Source: Branchinecta lynchi (lineage: Eukaryota; Arthropoda; Branchiopoda; Anostraca; Branchinectidae). Taken from it: DNA of 64,000 bases. The position numbers were made by a program, and so were the translations under genes. The stretch is taken from assembly GCA_023053575.1 (NCBI GenBank), contig JAKZAP010000014.1, forward strand, positions 5,766,001 through 5,830,000. Reading direction: 5' to 3'. The stretch's first letter is position 1. Each line of letters starts with the position of its first letter. The notes beneath the pieces are model-generated. The model saw only the letters and a program-made list of their open reading frames with translations, was not told the origin of the DNA and ran no database searches. Below, piece by piece: positions 60,401-62,279 of this stretch.

Positions 60401-60519
60401 CTCCCGGAAGAGCCAATGGCGGCCGATGAAAAGGGGGTCGAACTCGTTTTCCGGTTGAGGAACCTCGAAATAAAGCGGACGAAGGGGAACGATTGGAGGG
60501 GCAAATTGTTGTGGCCTCG
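9147..60519 (-). CDS. tanc: TANC-like scaffold protein gene, 17 exons, 5' end outside the window
   Basis: The joined exons (complement) are 60271-60519, 49767-49894, 46257-46475, 44341-44528, 42064-42310, 40778-40987, 35504-35625, 31654-31915, 30505-30767, 29022-29166, 26971-27129, 25323-25500, 23025-23206, 19499-19668, 18304-18514, 15289-15389 and 9147-9411. All introns are GT-AG and all phases agree, giving about 1,098 residues plus a TAG stop. Visible in order are a Walker A motif (residues 57-64), Walker B (203-207), a helical NTPase region with a conserved HPAFREWL stretch, about ten ankyrin repeats (about 555-900) and TPRs (about 908-1045). This order is specific to TANC1/TANC2, known in vertebrates as postsynaptic scaffolds with a STAND-type P-loop NTPase. 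The long disordered N-terminus would lie upstream of 60519 on this strand, beyond the window. The C-terminal tail is much shorter than in vertebrates. The family assignment is secure; the exact function in this organism is inferred. Confidence 0.93.
9640..11451 (+). pseudogene. CR1/L2-like LINE pseudogene interrupted by a MITE
   Basis: Decayed reverse transcriptase in shifting frames: [69 protein letters not shown], the catalytic region [10 protein letters not shown] (FVDD), then [16 protein letters not shown] and [17 protein letters not shown]. It has stops and frameshifts and is not functional. The 3' UTR continues to AATAAACTTGATTGATTG (11434-11451), interrupted by a TTAA-flanked MITE at 11011-11418. 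Confidence 0.85.
11011..11418 (+). mobile_element. TTAA MITE family A, inserted in LINE 3' UTR
   Basis: AGGACACCTGAA ... TTCAAGTGTCCT with TTAA on both sides (11007-11010, 11419-11422), a piggyBac-like target. The interior matches 47727-48166 in reverse orientation. Non-coding. Confidence 0.85.
11704..12132. mobile_element. TTAA MITE family D
   Basis: Perfect terminal inverted repeat AGTTTAACTGAAAAG / CTTTTCAGTTAAACT with TTAA flanks (11700-11703, 12133-12136). 429 bases, non-coding. Confidence 0.85.
12394..13684 (+). mobile_element. GGATCCC composite element, copy 1
   Basis: It starts TTTTTGGGATCCCAAAACG and ends ...AACCTTTGGTCTTGTT, with a second TTTTTGGGATCCCA about 30 bases before the end. 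A GTCC/GTCT microsatellite (12443-12484) follows the head. The body is made of about six diverged tandem units of about 137 bases, each with GTTGATTAGATGTTCGATTT, ACATGCTGA and CGCCCGGAATCCGGCC. No plausible protein. Four other copies share the termini. Confidence 0.85.
12443..12484 (+). repeat. (GTCC/GTCT)n microsatellite in composite element
   Basis: A run of GTCC and GTCT tetranucleotides just inside the head of the composite element; the length differs between copies. Confidence 0.9.
13900..14213 (+). pseudogene. LINE 3' end fragment with zinc-knuckle and (ATTC)n tail
   Basis: An open segment (13917-14138) reads [20 protein letters not shown], resembling the CxxC...H...C C-terminal knuckle of LINE ORF2 proteins. 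It is followed by a 3' UTR, GTGCAATAAATTC and (ATTC)n at 14192-14213, a LINE-type tail. It is the 5'-truncated end of a LINE. Confidence 0.65.
14250..14600 (-). mobile_element. TTAA MITE family B, diverged inverse copy
   Basis: The reverse strand carries GGCTGTTTTAAGCC, the GTGG/GCAAG block and a GGTCCTTGAAA end. It aligns with the degraded copy at 1186-1465. Confidence 0.55.
14688..14731 (+). ncRNA. Hammerhead-like motif, broken core
   Basis: CTGACGA and stem II are intact, but the GAAA box is GACA and the 5' strand of stem I is lost. It sits in a collapsed palindrome (14631-14776). Confidence 0.5.
15289..15389 (-). CDS. tanc: TANC-like exon 16: second TPR
   Basis: This 101-base exon has acceptor TTCCGTTAG|GAA and donor AGG|GTAAGTTA. 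It encodes [30 protein letters not shown], a TPR with the typical A-x-KP-x-x-x-EAYY-x-RA(R)A signature. It leaves in phase 2. Confidence 0.93.
15525..15752. mobile_element. hAT-type MITE 'CAGAGGCG' family, diverged copy
   Basis: GGCAAGGTATTTGCCGACTG, CAACAG/GAAAATCAAC blocks and CCCATGACGCC match the family interior and end. The boundaries are approximate. A further fragment lies at about 27190-27380. Confidence 0.5.
15802..16167 (+). mobile_element. TTAA MITE family B, uninterrupted copy
   Basis: AGGACCCATCGCCC ... GACAGATACT, TTAA at both ends (15798-15801, 16168-16171). 366 bases, non-coding; reference for the split copy at 47699. Confidence 0.8.
17929..18148. mobile_element. Fold-back element 'GTCTTCACCT'
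   Basis: GTCTTCACCTTCCGGAATCT at left is complementary to the right end (AGATTCCGGAAGTTCC to GGTGAAGAC). It interrupts a region rich in GTTACCGG and GGTATCTG motifs. Confidence 0.7.
18304..18514 (-). CDS. tanc: TANC-like exon 15: first TPR
   Basis: This 211-base exon has acceptor TTTTCTAG|GCTG and donor GAG|GTAAGTCT. It encodes [30 protein letters not shown] and [11 protein letters not shown], helices of the TPR unit that follows the ankyrin repeats. The RYQYALKK stretch is essentially invariant in TANC proteins. Confidence 0.94.
18515..19498 (-). other. TANC intron 14
   Basis: Contains two more GCGCATCCTTGTGTT/ATAACAGATAACAC modules (about 19085-19150 and 19270-19380) and a poly-C run; otherwise nothing recognised. 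Confidence 0.7.
19499..19668 (-). CDS. tanc: TANC-like exon 14: last ankyrin repeat and TWTMAA junction
   Basis: This 170-base exon has acceptor CCCCTTTCAG|ATG and donor AT|GTAAGTTG. It encodes [20 protein letters not shown] and [20 protein letters not shown], the conserved junction between the ankyrin array and the TPRs in TANC1/2. The initial ATG is internal, not a start codon, because the previous exon joins in phase 0. Confidence 0.93.
20465..20590. mobile_element. Tc1/mariner-type fold-back MITE, copy 2
   Basis: CACTGTAAAAAGTTTCTCCG, AGTTAACTGCAG and TTTGCTACTGGGATT match the family; the right arm is less well preserved. Confidence 0.75.
21333..21372. repeat. Perfect 16-bp hairpin
   Basis: ACGACTCCTCCTCTAC (21333-21348) and GTAGAGGAGGAGTCGT (21357-21372) around an 8-base loop, in the intron between exons 13 and 14. 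It is not part of a repeat family seen elsewhere in the window. Confidence 0.85.
23025..23206 (-). CDS. tanc: TANC-like exon 13: ankyrin repeats 8-9
   Basis: This 182-base exon has acceptor GTTCTTCTAG|GAG and donor CAG|GTGAGTTA. It encodes [33 protein letters not shown] and [17 protein letters not shown]. The ADKQGRxPLD spacing matches the distal TANC repeats. Confidence 0.93.
23330..23820. mobile_element. MITE family 'TTTTTCCGCGA', copy 2 (intronic)
   Basis: The left end reads AAGGCATTTTTCCGTG and the right end CGCGGAAAAAGGCCTT, an imperfect terminal inverted repeat. The internal sequence matches 8636-9058. It lies in the intron between TANC exons 12 and 13. Confidence 0.65.
23838..24227. 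mobile_element. 'GCGTGTTCCA' inverted-repeat MITE, copy 1
   Basis: GAGCATGTTCCACCC at left and GGGTGGAACACGCTC at right; inside are TAGTTACTATT and CCAACC/GGTTGG blocks in palindromic arrangement. Confidence 0.8.
25323..25500 (-). CDS. tanc: TANC-like exon 12: ankyrin repeats 6-7
   Basis: This 178-base exon has acceptor TTTATTTTAG|GAG and donor AAAG|GTAAGAGG. It encodes [20 protein letters not shown] and then [20 protein letters not shown], two ankyrin repeats. The first corresponds to the variant (V/T)RQGHW repeat of TANC proteins. It leaves in phase 1. Confidence 0.92.
25501..26970 (-). other. TANC intron 11
   Basis: Mostly a LINE pseudogene (25997-26640) plus a tandem duplication of about 37 bases (TACACGTACAACTTGAAAAT unit, 25759-25836). 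Confidence 0.75.
25997..26640 (-). pseudogene. CR1/L2-like LINE pseudogene fragment
   Basis: Minus-strand fragments spread over several frames read [54 protein letters not shown] and [14 protein letters not shown]. These are the same motifs as the 9640-11451 element, so it is a second decayed copy of the same or a sister family. It lacks the RT N-terminal half. Confidence 0.85.
26971..27129 (-). CDS. tanc: TANC-like exon 11: ankyrin repeats 4-5
   Basis: This exon has 159 bases (53 codons, phase 0 to 0), with acceptor TTTTCTCAG|GTC and donor CAG|GTTAGTTC. It encodes VVEFLLDM, then [20 protein letters not shown] and [10 protein letters not shown], a canonical ankyrin repeat with the TALxxAAxxGH core. 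Confidence 0.92.
27757..27885. mobile_element. Tc1/mariner-type fold-back MITE, TA flanked
   Basis: 129 bases; arms CACTGTAAAAAGTTT and the reverse of CTTTTTACAATG continue as near-perfect complements for about 55 bases, with TA on both sides. It would fold into one long hairpin. Confidence 0.85.
28328..28495 (+). mobile_element. TTAA MITE family D, left part
   Basis: TTAA then AGTTTAACCGAAAAGCAAGC and family interior. Further left ends are at 45490 and 59284. Confidence 0.5.
29022..29166 (-). CDS. tanc: TANC-like exon 10: ankyrin repeat 3 and start of 4
   Basis: This 145-base exon has acceptor CTTCGTAG|ATC and donor CAG|GTACGAGA. It encodes [20 protein letters not shown], then CDW and [14 protein letters not shown]. 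The CDW insert and the QQAL(I/V)AAAS motif are diagnostic of the TANC ankyrin array. Confidence 0.93.
29167..30504 (-). other. TANC intron 9
   Basis: Contains a diverged family-C MITE (29505-29765); nothing else recognised. Confidence 0.65.
29505..29765 (+). mobile_element. TTAA MITE family C, diverged
   Basis: CCTCTTGTTTATTCTGCC, AACTTCGCCAAAAGC and TTGTTTTTCATTTTGGAAC blocks match the family; the terminal TTAA-AGGACC is lost. Confidence 0.55.
30505..30767 (-). CDS. tanc: TANC-like exon 9: ankyrin repeats 1-2
   Basis: This 263-base exon has acceptor TTCTTTCCAG|GTC and donor AAG|GTAAGGGG. It encodes [10 protein letters not shown] followed by two ankyrin repeats ([20 protein letters not shown] and [20 protein letters not shown]). 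It leaves in phase 2 within the repeat-2/repeat-3 linker. Confidence 0.93.
30768..31653 (-). other. TANC intron 8
   Basis: Contains a B-box-like GGGTTCTAATCCCCG (about 30826), (AAGT)n and a LINE-like 3' end GATGGGCAATAAATATATAC (31326); no gene. Confidence 0.6.
30884..30903 (+). repeat. (AAGT)n microsatellite
   Basis: Four to five AAGT units just upstream of exon 9, likely a retroelement tail on the minus strand. Similar tetranucleotide tails occur at 3366-3380 (AATC)n, 34309-34325 (GATA)n and 14192-14213 (ATTC)n. Confidence 0.7.
31654..31915 (-). CDS. tanc: TANC-like exon 8: [13 protein letters not shown] region
   Basis: This 262-base exon has acceptor TATTTTCAG|AG and donor AAG|GTGAGTGC. 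It encodes residues 455-541 with [16 protein letters not shown] and [11 protein letters not shown], both strong TANC signatures just before the ankyrin array. A TTAA-flanked MITE begins about 24 bases upstream of the acceptor, at 31939. Confidence 0.93.
31943..32175 (+). mobile_element. TTAA MITE family C, next to exon 8 acceptor
   Basis: Starts after TTAA (31939-31942) with AGGACCCCTCTTGCTTATTC and matches 34006-34260 and 29505-29765. It begins only 24 bases upstream of the TANC exon 8 acceptor. The right boundary is approximate. Confidence 0.7.
32318..32590 (+). pseudogene. LINE 3' end fragment with (TTA)n tail
   Basis: An open segment reads [20 protein letters not shown], like the region downstream of the RT thumb in several LINE clades. 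It ends at GGCCAATAAATCTATTATTA, a tail very similar to that of the intact LINE at 38181. Confidence 0.55.
32655..32905 (+). repeat. Dispersed repeat, copy A
   Basis: This is an inverse-orientation copy of 37905-38178, beginning CTTGCGGCATTTAAAGCGAG. It lies 60 bases after another LINE 3' tail (32555-32586). Family unknown. Confidence 0.6.
33157..33198 (+). ncRNA. Hammerhead-like motif, partly decayed
   Basis: AGC-CTGACGA, a strong stem II (GGACCCTTTCC/GGAAGGGCC), then GAAA, but stem III is ATAC, not a palindrome. It is followed by A and GCT. Probably inactive. Confidence 0.55.
34006..34260 (+). mobile_element. TTAA MITE family C
   Basis: TTAA then AGGACCTCTATTGCTTATTC and the AACTTCGCC, GCATAAGGACA blocks of the family. 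The right end is not defined. Confidence 0.65.
34606..34730. repeat. Degenerate inverted hammerhead-containing repeat
   Basis: Minus strand 34650-34612 has AAGAAGGGCCGAAG and plus strand 34695-34725 has GCCAAGAAGGGCCAAAC, relics of two facing copies with lost catalytic boxes. Confidence 0.45.
34946..35245 (-). mobile_element. hAT-type MITE 'CAGAGGCG', standalone copy
   Basis: It begins CAGAGGCGTTACTAGCC with a poly-G run, then repeated GAAAAATCGAC / TTTTCAGAAAAA blocks and a GGCGCTTCGCGC segment, matching the nested copies. It runs into a TTAA-type MITE on the right. Confidence 0.6.
35262..35437 (-). mobile_element. TTAA MITE family A, partial
   Basis: The right 176 bases of the family (TTTGAATGAATTGCGC to GTGTCCT|TTAA). 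It ends 66 bases from the exon 7 donor. Confidence 0.75.
35504..35625 (-). CDS. tanc: TANC-like exon 7: HPAFREWL segment
   Basis: This 122-base exon has acceptor TTTTTTAG|CAA and donor ACG|GTAGGTAA. It encodes residues 414-453, including [16 protein letters not shown] and AAKFLCDP, one of the most conserved blocks of the TANC family. It leaves in phase 2 and joins exon 8 to give arginine. A TTAA-type MITE ends 66 bases below the donor. Confidence 0.93.
35710..35777 (+). mobile_element. hAT-type MITE 'CAGGCCCGTATCC', partial
   Basis: CAGGTCCGTATC followed by GAATTCATTTCGGGG and a run of about 22 G matches the 5' half of the family. The 3' arm is degraded (GAGTCGGACCT). Confidence 0.5.
36122..36510 (+). 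mobile_element. 'CAAGAACAAATAA' inverted-repeat element, copy 1
   Basis: Same termini and interior as 51677-52028, including the CATGGGACCAAAG and AGCTATATCGCAGTAAA blocks. Confidence 0.78.
37905..38178 (-). repeat. Dispersed repeat, copy B
   Basis: Read on the minus strand it begins TGCGGCATTTAAAGCGAGAC and matches the plus strand at 32660-32905 over about 250 bases with many substitutions. Shared blocks include GGTGCGGT.TGCACACACCAA, CAGCGCTGGTGAACG and TGAATGAGTTT. It contains a 50-codon open segment next to the LINE tail, broken in copy A. Confidence 0.6.
38181..38282 (-). mobile_element. LINE 3' end with (TTA)n tail
   Basis: Downstream of the RT stop the minus strand reads through a short 3' UTR to CCAATAAATTATTATT and a (TTA/ATT)n microsatellite, the typical 3' tail of a LINE insertion. 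The tail abuts sequence that is repeated in inverse orientation at 32655-32905. Confidence 0.7.
38283..40673 (-). CDS. Non-LTR retrotransposon (LINE) reverse transcriptase, intact 796-codon ORF
   Basis: The ORF has no internal stop. It shows the RT domain in order: [77 protein letters not shown], the catalytic LLFADDAVL (FADD box), [13 protein letters not shown] and the thumb motif [18 protein letters not shown]-terminal zinc-knuckle-like CPLC...HLLGQC follows. The N-terminal 120 residues are basic and no apurinic endonuclease domain is present, so this is a 5'-truncated copy or ORF2 of a split element. The chosen Met is only the first in frame. It sits in the TANC intron between exons 6 and 7 on the same strand. 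The clade is uncertain; the FADD box and CCHC tail fit several LINE groups. Confidence 0.9.
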   Translation of the reverse strand: MKIILRSSAMTQALQTSHIKKNVKKNKCWFDEECVLAKRDLISSFKNLRKHNSQQALDMYRERRKSYKRLQKVKKRDSDEQERQKVKKSYIESNMKSFWKLVRGQSGKSECNKTPDPNSWLEYFSENEKEEPNIDSWYKEEFGDIKKESGFPLKEQDYNLIGKVTTEEVAEAIKKMQGNSAPGMDGIPTGVFKRFLGVFMPVLMSIFNLIVSSTEWPMNWRTSVICPVFKKGDPELHENYRPISLAPCISKILEKIMDNRLTSWIKAGRIFREEQAGFREGYSAVDRVFVLKSLIERHGRGKKRLFVAFLDLEKAFDKVNRILLCLELLRIGLPRLTVKLIADIYKLSWWSVKVLGKENSKLFEVFKGVKQGSSLSPKLFCLYINDMAEYFQKRWAPTVKLGMSVLSVLLFADDAVLAATSPEDLQTLLNILSDYLEGKRLNLNVKKTEIVVFTGRKPNEEWNFYYRGHRIQQSAKFKYLGVTLSQNGGWKDHLLEMKRRGRMTSSALLRNSVVSGLKDLKMHKHIFQSKILPTIHYGAEIWGFEAAVQLESIQLLHYKRLIGLHPTTHTQAVAGELGIQSMRNLRLVQILKFWLKLVRLPEDRLLKIAYKELMESKGSRSWPLQVKAMLDKAGLSLAWNDGLGPDDQPQLLRQFEQVLRDQEIQNWQAALDKSETLFYYRQIKITFGFEYYFKLGLSAQALRVWFQLRTNSLPLRYRKKVFDRRKQVGEENYNCPLCCTGQDTIDHLLGQCQELPSLGLVGMAGGVLFPGILKSTNKSVIREVVSFVLNAMKRRK
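40778..40987 (-). CDS. tanc: TANC-like exon 6: winged-helix-like region [10 protein letters not shown]
   Basis: This exon has 210 bases (70 codons, phase 0 to 0), acceptor TTTTTCAG|ATA and donor AAG|GTAAGCTT. It encodes [17 protein letters not shown] and a segment ending in WEDFSDRMK, recognisable in TANC1/2 between the NTPase and the ankyrin repeats. An intact LINE reverse transcriptase ORF starts about 105 bases downstream in the following intron, on the same strand. Confidence 0.92.
41209..41728. mobile_element. TTAA MITE family D with a 77-codon ORF
   Basis: AGTTTAACTGAAAAGCCAAC at left and a CTGTTAACCT|TTAA end at right. It contains a plus-strand ORF (41382-41615) with [19 protein letters not shown], which superficially recalls a THAP-type zinc finger but lacks a recognisable second metal pair. 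It fills most of the intron between exons 5 and 6. Confidence 0.6.
42064..42310 (-). CDS. tanc: TANC-like exon 5: helical region after Walker B
   Basis: This 247-base exon has acceptor TTTTTTTAG|CCTGG and donor AAG|GTTGGTTG. The split codon with exon 4 makes serine. It encodes residues 262-343, a [11 protein letters not shown] helix, a Ser/Asn-rich loop, and [20 protein letters not shown], matching the helical domain that follows the NTPase core in TANC proteins. Confidence 0.9.
42311..44340 (-). other. TANC intron 4
   Basis: Composite element copy 2 occupies 42919-44121; the rest is unassigned. Confidence 0.75.
42919..44121 (+). mobile_element. GGATCCC composite element, copy 2
   Basis: Same head, (GTCC)n run (42968-43017), tandem units and GGTCTTGTTTT end as copy 1. 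It lies in the TANC intron between exons 4 and 5, antisense to the gene. Two of its units revert to the first-unit type (GTCGATTATGGGG), which suggests unit duplication within the array. Confidence 0.85.
44341..44528 (-). CDS. tanc: TANC-like exon 4: Walker B and sensor strand
   Basis: This 188-base exon has acceptor CTTTTCAG|CCT and donor AG|GTTAGTAT. Residues 199-260 carry [15 protein letters not shown], where the hydrophobic strand ending in Asp (residue 207) is the Walker B motif, and later [12 protein letters not shown], the sensor strand typical of STAND NTPases. A MITE ends about 20 bases upstream of the acceptor, so the branch point probably lies inside transposon sequence. Confidence 0.93.
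44529..46256 (-). other. TANC intron 3
   Basis: A family-A MITE (44548-44991), a retroelement-like tail at 45008-45050 and a family-D left end at 45490; the rest is unassigned. Confidence 0.65.
44548..44991 (-). mobile_element. TTAA MITE family A, next to exon 4 acceptor
   Basis: Matches 47727-48166 along its length. The right end GTGTCCT|TTAA is clear; the left end (AGTACCTGAATG) is eroded and lies about 20 bases from the TANC exon 4 acceptor. Confidence 0.8.
46257..46475 (-). CDS. tanc: TANC-like exon 3: NTPase core, [10 protein letters not shown]
   Basis: This exon has 219 bases (73 codons, phase 0 to 0), with acceptor CTCTCTAG|GCC and donor CAG|GTATTTAA. It begins [20 protein letters not shown], the conserved stretch after the HFCQ signature in TANC proteins, and ends in a [12 protein letters not shown] helix that leads to Walker B. 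Confidence 0.9.
47699..48519 (+). mobile_element. TTAA MITE family B split by family A
   Basis: The left piece AGGACCCCTCGCACTATTC and the right piece CATACAGCATTTTAAAATAT to GACAGGTCCT are continuous in 15802-16167. TTAA flanks the outer ends (47695-47698, 48520-48523). Insertion of family A duplicated an internal TTAA. Confidence 0.82.
47727..48166 (-). mobile_element. TTAA MITE family A, nested in family B
   Basis: AGGACACTTGAATG ... TTCAAGTGTCCT with TTAA at 47723-47726 and 48167-48170. The flanking sequence on both sides is one split family-B element. Confidence 0.88.
48742..48785 (-). ncRNA. Hammerhead ribozyme motif, second sense copy
   Basis: CAGC-CTGACGA, stem II GGAACCTT/AAGGGCC (one mismatch), GAAA, ATAT, C, GCTG. 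Same strand as TANC, about 0.7 kb below the other sense copy. Confidence 0.72.
49425..49468 (-). ncRNA. Hammerhead ribozyme motif, sense to TANC
   Basis: The same core in reverse orientation: CAGC-CTGACGA, stem II GGACCCTT/AAGGGCC, GAAA, ATAT, C at position 17, GCTG; stem I extends one more pair (A-U). It lies 298 bases downstream of the TANC exon 2 donor in the sense strand. Confidence 0.78.
49580..49623 (+). ncRNA. Hammerhead ribozyme motif, Penelope type
   Basis: CAGC (stem I) - CTGACGA - stem II GGACCCTT/AAGGGCC with one bulged A - GAAA at 49612-49615, ATAT at 49615-49618 - T (cleavage position 17) - GCTG (stem I). All conserved core nucleotides are present. The stem III palindrome ATAT is the minimal form known in Penelope-like elements, thought to act as a dimer. 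Confidence 0.75.
49767..49894 (-). CDS. tanc: TANC-like exon 2: NTPase linker ending VVAYHFCQ
   Basis: This 128-base exon has acceptor TTACAG|GTGG and donor CAG|GTAAGAAC. Residues 84-125 contain a low-complexity segment ([13 protein letters not shown]) and then the family signature [10 protein letters not shown], which follows the P-loop in TANC proteins. The phase-1 join with the P-loop exon creates a glycine codon. The intron before it is the longest in the gene (10.4 kb) and is filled with transposons. Confidence 0.9.
49995..50422 (+). mobile_element. 'CAAGAACAAATAA' inverted-repeat element, copy 2
   Basis: CAAGAACAAATAATCAAGAAC ... TTGTTTGTTCTTG ends and the CTCCGTCTCCCTATCTCTGT head are shared with 36122-36510 and 51677-52028. 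Non-coding. Confidence 0.75.
51053..51355. mobile_element. hAT-type MITE 'GGGCGATATT', second copy
   Basis: It starts CAGTGGTGGGCGATATT and contains many GATATCGATAT and CGATATTCGATA palindromes. The right end is approximate (CGATATCGAACATCTACC). No clear flanking duplication. Confidence 0.6.
51677..52028 (+). mobile_element. 'CAAGAACAAATAA' inverted-repeat element, copy 3
   Basis: CAAGAACAAATAAGCACCAG to GGCTTATTTGTTCTTG, a good terminal inverted repeat; the best-preserved ends of the family. Confidence 0.8.
52866..53606 (-). mobile_element. hAT transposon relic, second copy
   Basis: CAGCGGTTCCCAACC to GGTTGGGAACCACTG with near-matching 8-bp flanks (ATGTAGGC / CTGTAGGG). The minus strand 53022-53228 reads [20 protein letters not shown], homologous to the other relic. 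It carries a nested MITE at 53316-53517. Confidence 0.88.
53316..53517 (+). mobile_element. hAT-type MITE 'CAGAGGCG' nested in a hAT relic
   Basis: CAGAGGCGTCAC at left and GCTGCCTCTG at right, flanked by CTTGTAAT / CTGGTAAT (7 of 8 identical). It contains ACCGACTGG/CAGTCGGTAAAA and GGCGCGAAGCGCCGCGAT motifs. The other hAT relic carries the same insertion at the equivalent site (right end 57771, flank ATTACAAG). Confidence 0.75.
53959..54263. mobile_element. 'GCGTGTTCCA' inverted-repeat MITE, copy 2
   Basis: AAGCGTGTTCCACCC to GGAACACGCTC; opposite orientation to 23838-24227, sharing the GATTGGTCGGATTCG and GCCAGAATTCGTGAC type blocks. Confidence 0.8.
54756..54782. repeat. Perfect 12-bp hairpin in a GGTATCTG-rich cluster
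   Basis: CGTGGTATCTGA and TCAGATACCACG flank TAT. The cluster 54640-54820 contains several further copies of TACCACGG/CCGTGGTA in both orientations. A related start (TGCGTTTTTGCAGATACCAT) occurs at 46867. Confidence 0.8.
55544..56687 (+). mobile_element. GGATCCC composite element, copy 3, lacking the microsatellite
   Basis: Head and tail are as in copy 1, but the GTCC run and flanking bases are deleted (ATCGAAAAAGAGATATTTT). It contains about five tandem units. It lies in the long intron between TANC exons 1 and 2. Confidence 0.85.
57494..58364 (+). mobile_element. hAT transposon relic with transposase C-terminus
   Basis: The termini are CAGTGGTTCCCAACC and GGTTGGGAACCACTG, flanked by a perfect 8-bp duplication ATCTAATC (57486-57493 and 58365-58372). 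These are hAT hallmarks. Near the right end an open stretch reads [20 protein letters not shown] and ends in QSHYL, resembling the C-terminus of ZBED5-like hAT-derived proteins. Most of the transposase is absent. A MITE (57893-58039) is nested inside. Confidence 0.9.
57893..58039 (+). mobile_element. hAT-type MITE nested in a hAT relic
   Basis: 147 bases from CAGGCCCGTATCCAGG to CCTGGATACGGCC, with long poly-G and poly-C runs inside the arms and a perfect 8-bp duplication CATTGCAT (57885-57892, 58040-58047). Copies lie at 7428-7565 and, as a 5' part, from 35710. Confidence 0.9.
59716..59992. mobile_element. Fold-back element 'GAGCCTC'
   Basis: GAGCCTCGTTTTTGTTGCA and TGCAACAAAAAAGAGGCTC form inverted ends. 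The interior has a perfect 10-bp hairpin (CACGGACTTG 59847-59856 / CAAGTCCGTG 59866-59875). Confidence 0.7.
60271..60519 (-). CDS. tanc: TANC-like exon 1 of window: P-loop (Walker A)
   Basis: The acceptor is TTTTTCAG|CG and the donor is CTG|GTAAGTACTT. The 249-base exon enters with 2 bases of a split codon and leaves in phase 1. It encodes residues 1-82 of the partial protein: RPLYFEVP, a FIGRHWLF motif that precedes the P-loop in this family, then GNTGSGKT (60326-60349), which fits the GxxxxGK(S/T) nucleotide-binding loop, followed by an [11 protein letters not shown] helix. Earlier exons coding the N-terminus were not found between 60520 and 64000. Confidence 0.93.
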
Positions 60520-61369
60520 CTGAAAAATAATAACAATTTATTCATAACCCGCTTCTGAAGGAAACAGCGGAGTTGAAAAATACAGACAAATAGGAAAGAA
60601 AACGTTTAAGGACATGTCGAAGCTTACTTATGCTAGTAATTCGTTGTACTTTTGTAGGATTTCCATCCATTCTCGTGCCCGAGATTCAACACTTCGTAAG
60701 TATATTCGATATCTGATATATTCGATCGGTTAATTTGTCTCGTCCCCTTTCTTTTTCTTTATACAGAGTTTTCAGTTAGTTGATTTTGTTTGTTCTTTAA
60801 CTAATCTAGGTTATTTCCCTACCCTAGCTAAGCACTCCTTTTGTGCTTTCCCGGCAGGAATGTTAACAGTGTATTCTTTTTTGTTTTTAAATAAAGTCCG
60901 ATTAAACTGAAACTGAACCGAAACTGATCTCTCTGTTAGCAGTTTAGGCTACTGATTATCACGATTGCCGCGTTTGTTCTCTTTACGTGAGGTATCAGGT
61001 TCCAGATCATTCTTCTAGAGAAGCTTATTGGTCCGAAGACCAATTATCCAAGTTTTGCTAATTTTATCATCCAAGGCATGGGACATGGAAGAAGGATAAA
61101 AAGACTGAGGCCTTGTGTAATACTCTGTAGGCATAGCTAAGTCTTAAAGAAGTCATCTGTCTTAGAAGATCTTAGCTCTTTTGCGAGATGTCCTATAAAG
61201 AAAATGCGACAATGAAAAACTGGCACACACTTTTATACTTGAAAAAGCGTAACAACGAATTTAGAACTCAAAGAAAACACAGTGAGGATGCTGGCCAACA
61301 GAGATTGTCTCACGGGGTCACACCACTAGCCCACCCCCCCCCCCCAAACAACAACAATAACAACAAAAA

Positions 61370-61450
61370 CGGTAGAAACCACCGAGACTCGAACCTGCGA
61401 CCCAAGGGAATCATGCTACCACGCAGCAAGGACCAATCTCGGGCAAATCT
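61370..61450 (-). repeat. tRNA-like sequence, possible SINE head
   Basis: The minus strand has TTGCTGCGTGG, resembling an A box, and GCAGGTTCGAGTCTCGG, matching a B box, about 30 bases apart. No full cloverleaf with a paired acceptor stem is evident, so a tRNA-derived repeat is more likely than a tRNA gene. Confidence 0.4.
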
Positions 61451-62279
61451 AGACCACTGTCCACTTCAAGCCGACTGAAGATTGACTCAGCAAGTCTCAC
61501 TGATCAAAGTTGACGAATGCAAGAAATACCACAATCTGTCGCTGTTAAACGCATCTGCATGAATAACTTCATTCAGCAAATGGACATGGATTTTTCAGTT
61601 AAAAGTAACACTTTTTTGAATGTAGTCAATTCAATAGTTTTTGCTCTGAGGATTTGCCGAACTAATTAATTCCAAGAAAGGTGACGAAGGACACCTGTCT
61701 GTGTGTCGTAGCCTATTTGGGGGCCGGGGAATAGTTAGCTCAGCGTTTGGTTTGACAGTATTTTGTAGTTTAGCTGTTAGGGCGTCCCAGACCAGGTACG
61801 TCAAGCTTTTTCTTTCTTCCTTTCTTTCCTTTTTTCAAGTCATTTCGTGTCGTCATTGATTTAGTCCCTTTCAGCAGCCGTTTAATAATAAACCAGTTTA
61901 TTCGTTAGAAACAAATTTTGTGGCTTCGATCCATCTTGAGGATTGTGTGCCCCAATTGTTGGAGAATTCATGCCTTTCAAATAAGTTAAATTTTTGTTTG
62001 ATTGAATATCGAGATGTAGGCTTGTAGTCGCTCCCGTTGGCGAAACAATGAAATAAATAAGAAAATATGCCTTGGGTCTTGGCCAATCAAAGATGACAAC
62101 TTTCACAGACCACCGGTCTTGGCCGATACCGTAGCGTTTTGGTTACACAAATTTATACTGGCAGAATTACGTGAATAAGAATCCCGGCGTCGCCGAACCG
62201 CGACCATGTGGTGAGCAAAGAGAAGGGCTGTTCGACAGGCTTAGAGCAGCCAGGAATAATGCTCCGCTCAGGGTATACT

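Noticed and set aside
61370..61450. tRNA gene
   Set aside because: A-box- and B-box-like motifs are present but no complete cloverleaf with a paired acceptor stem could be drawn; kept only as a tRNA-like repeat.
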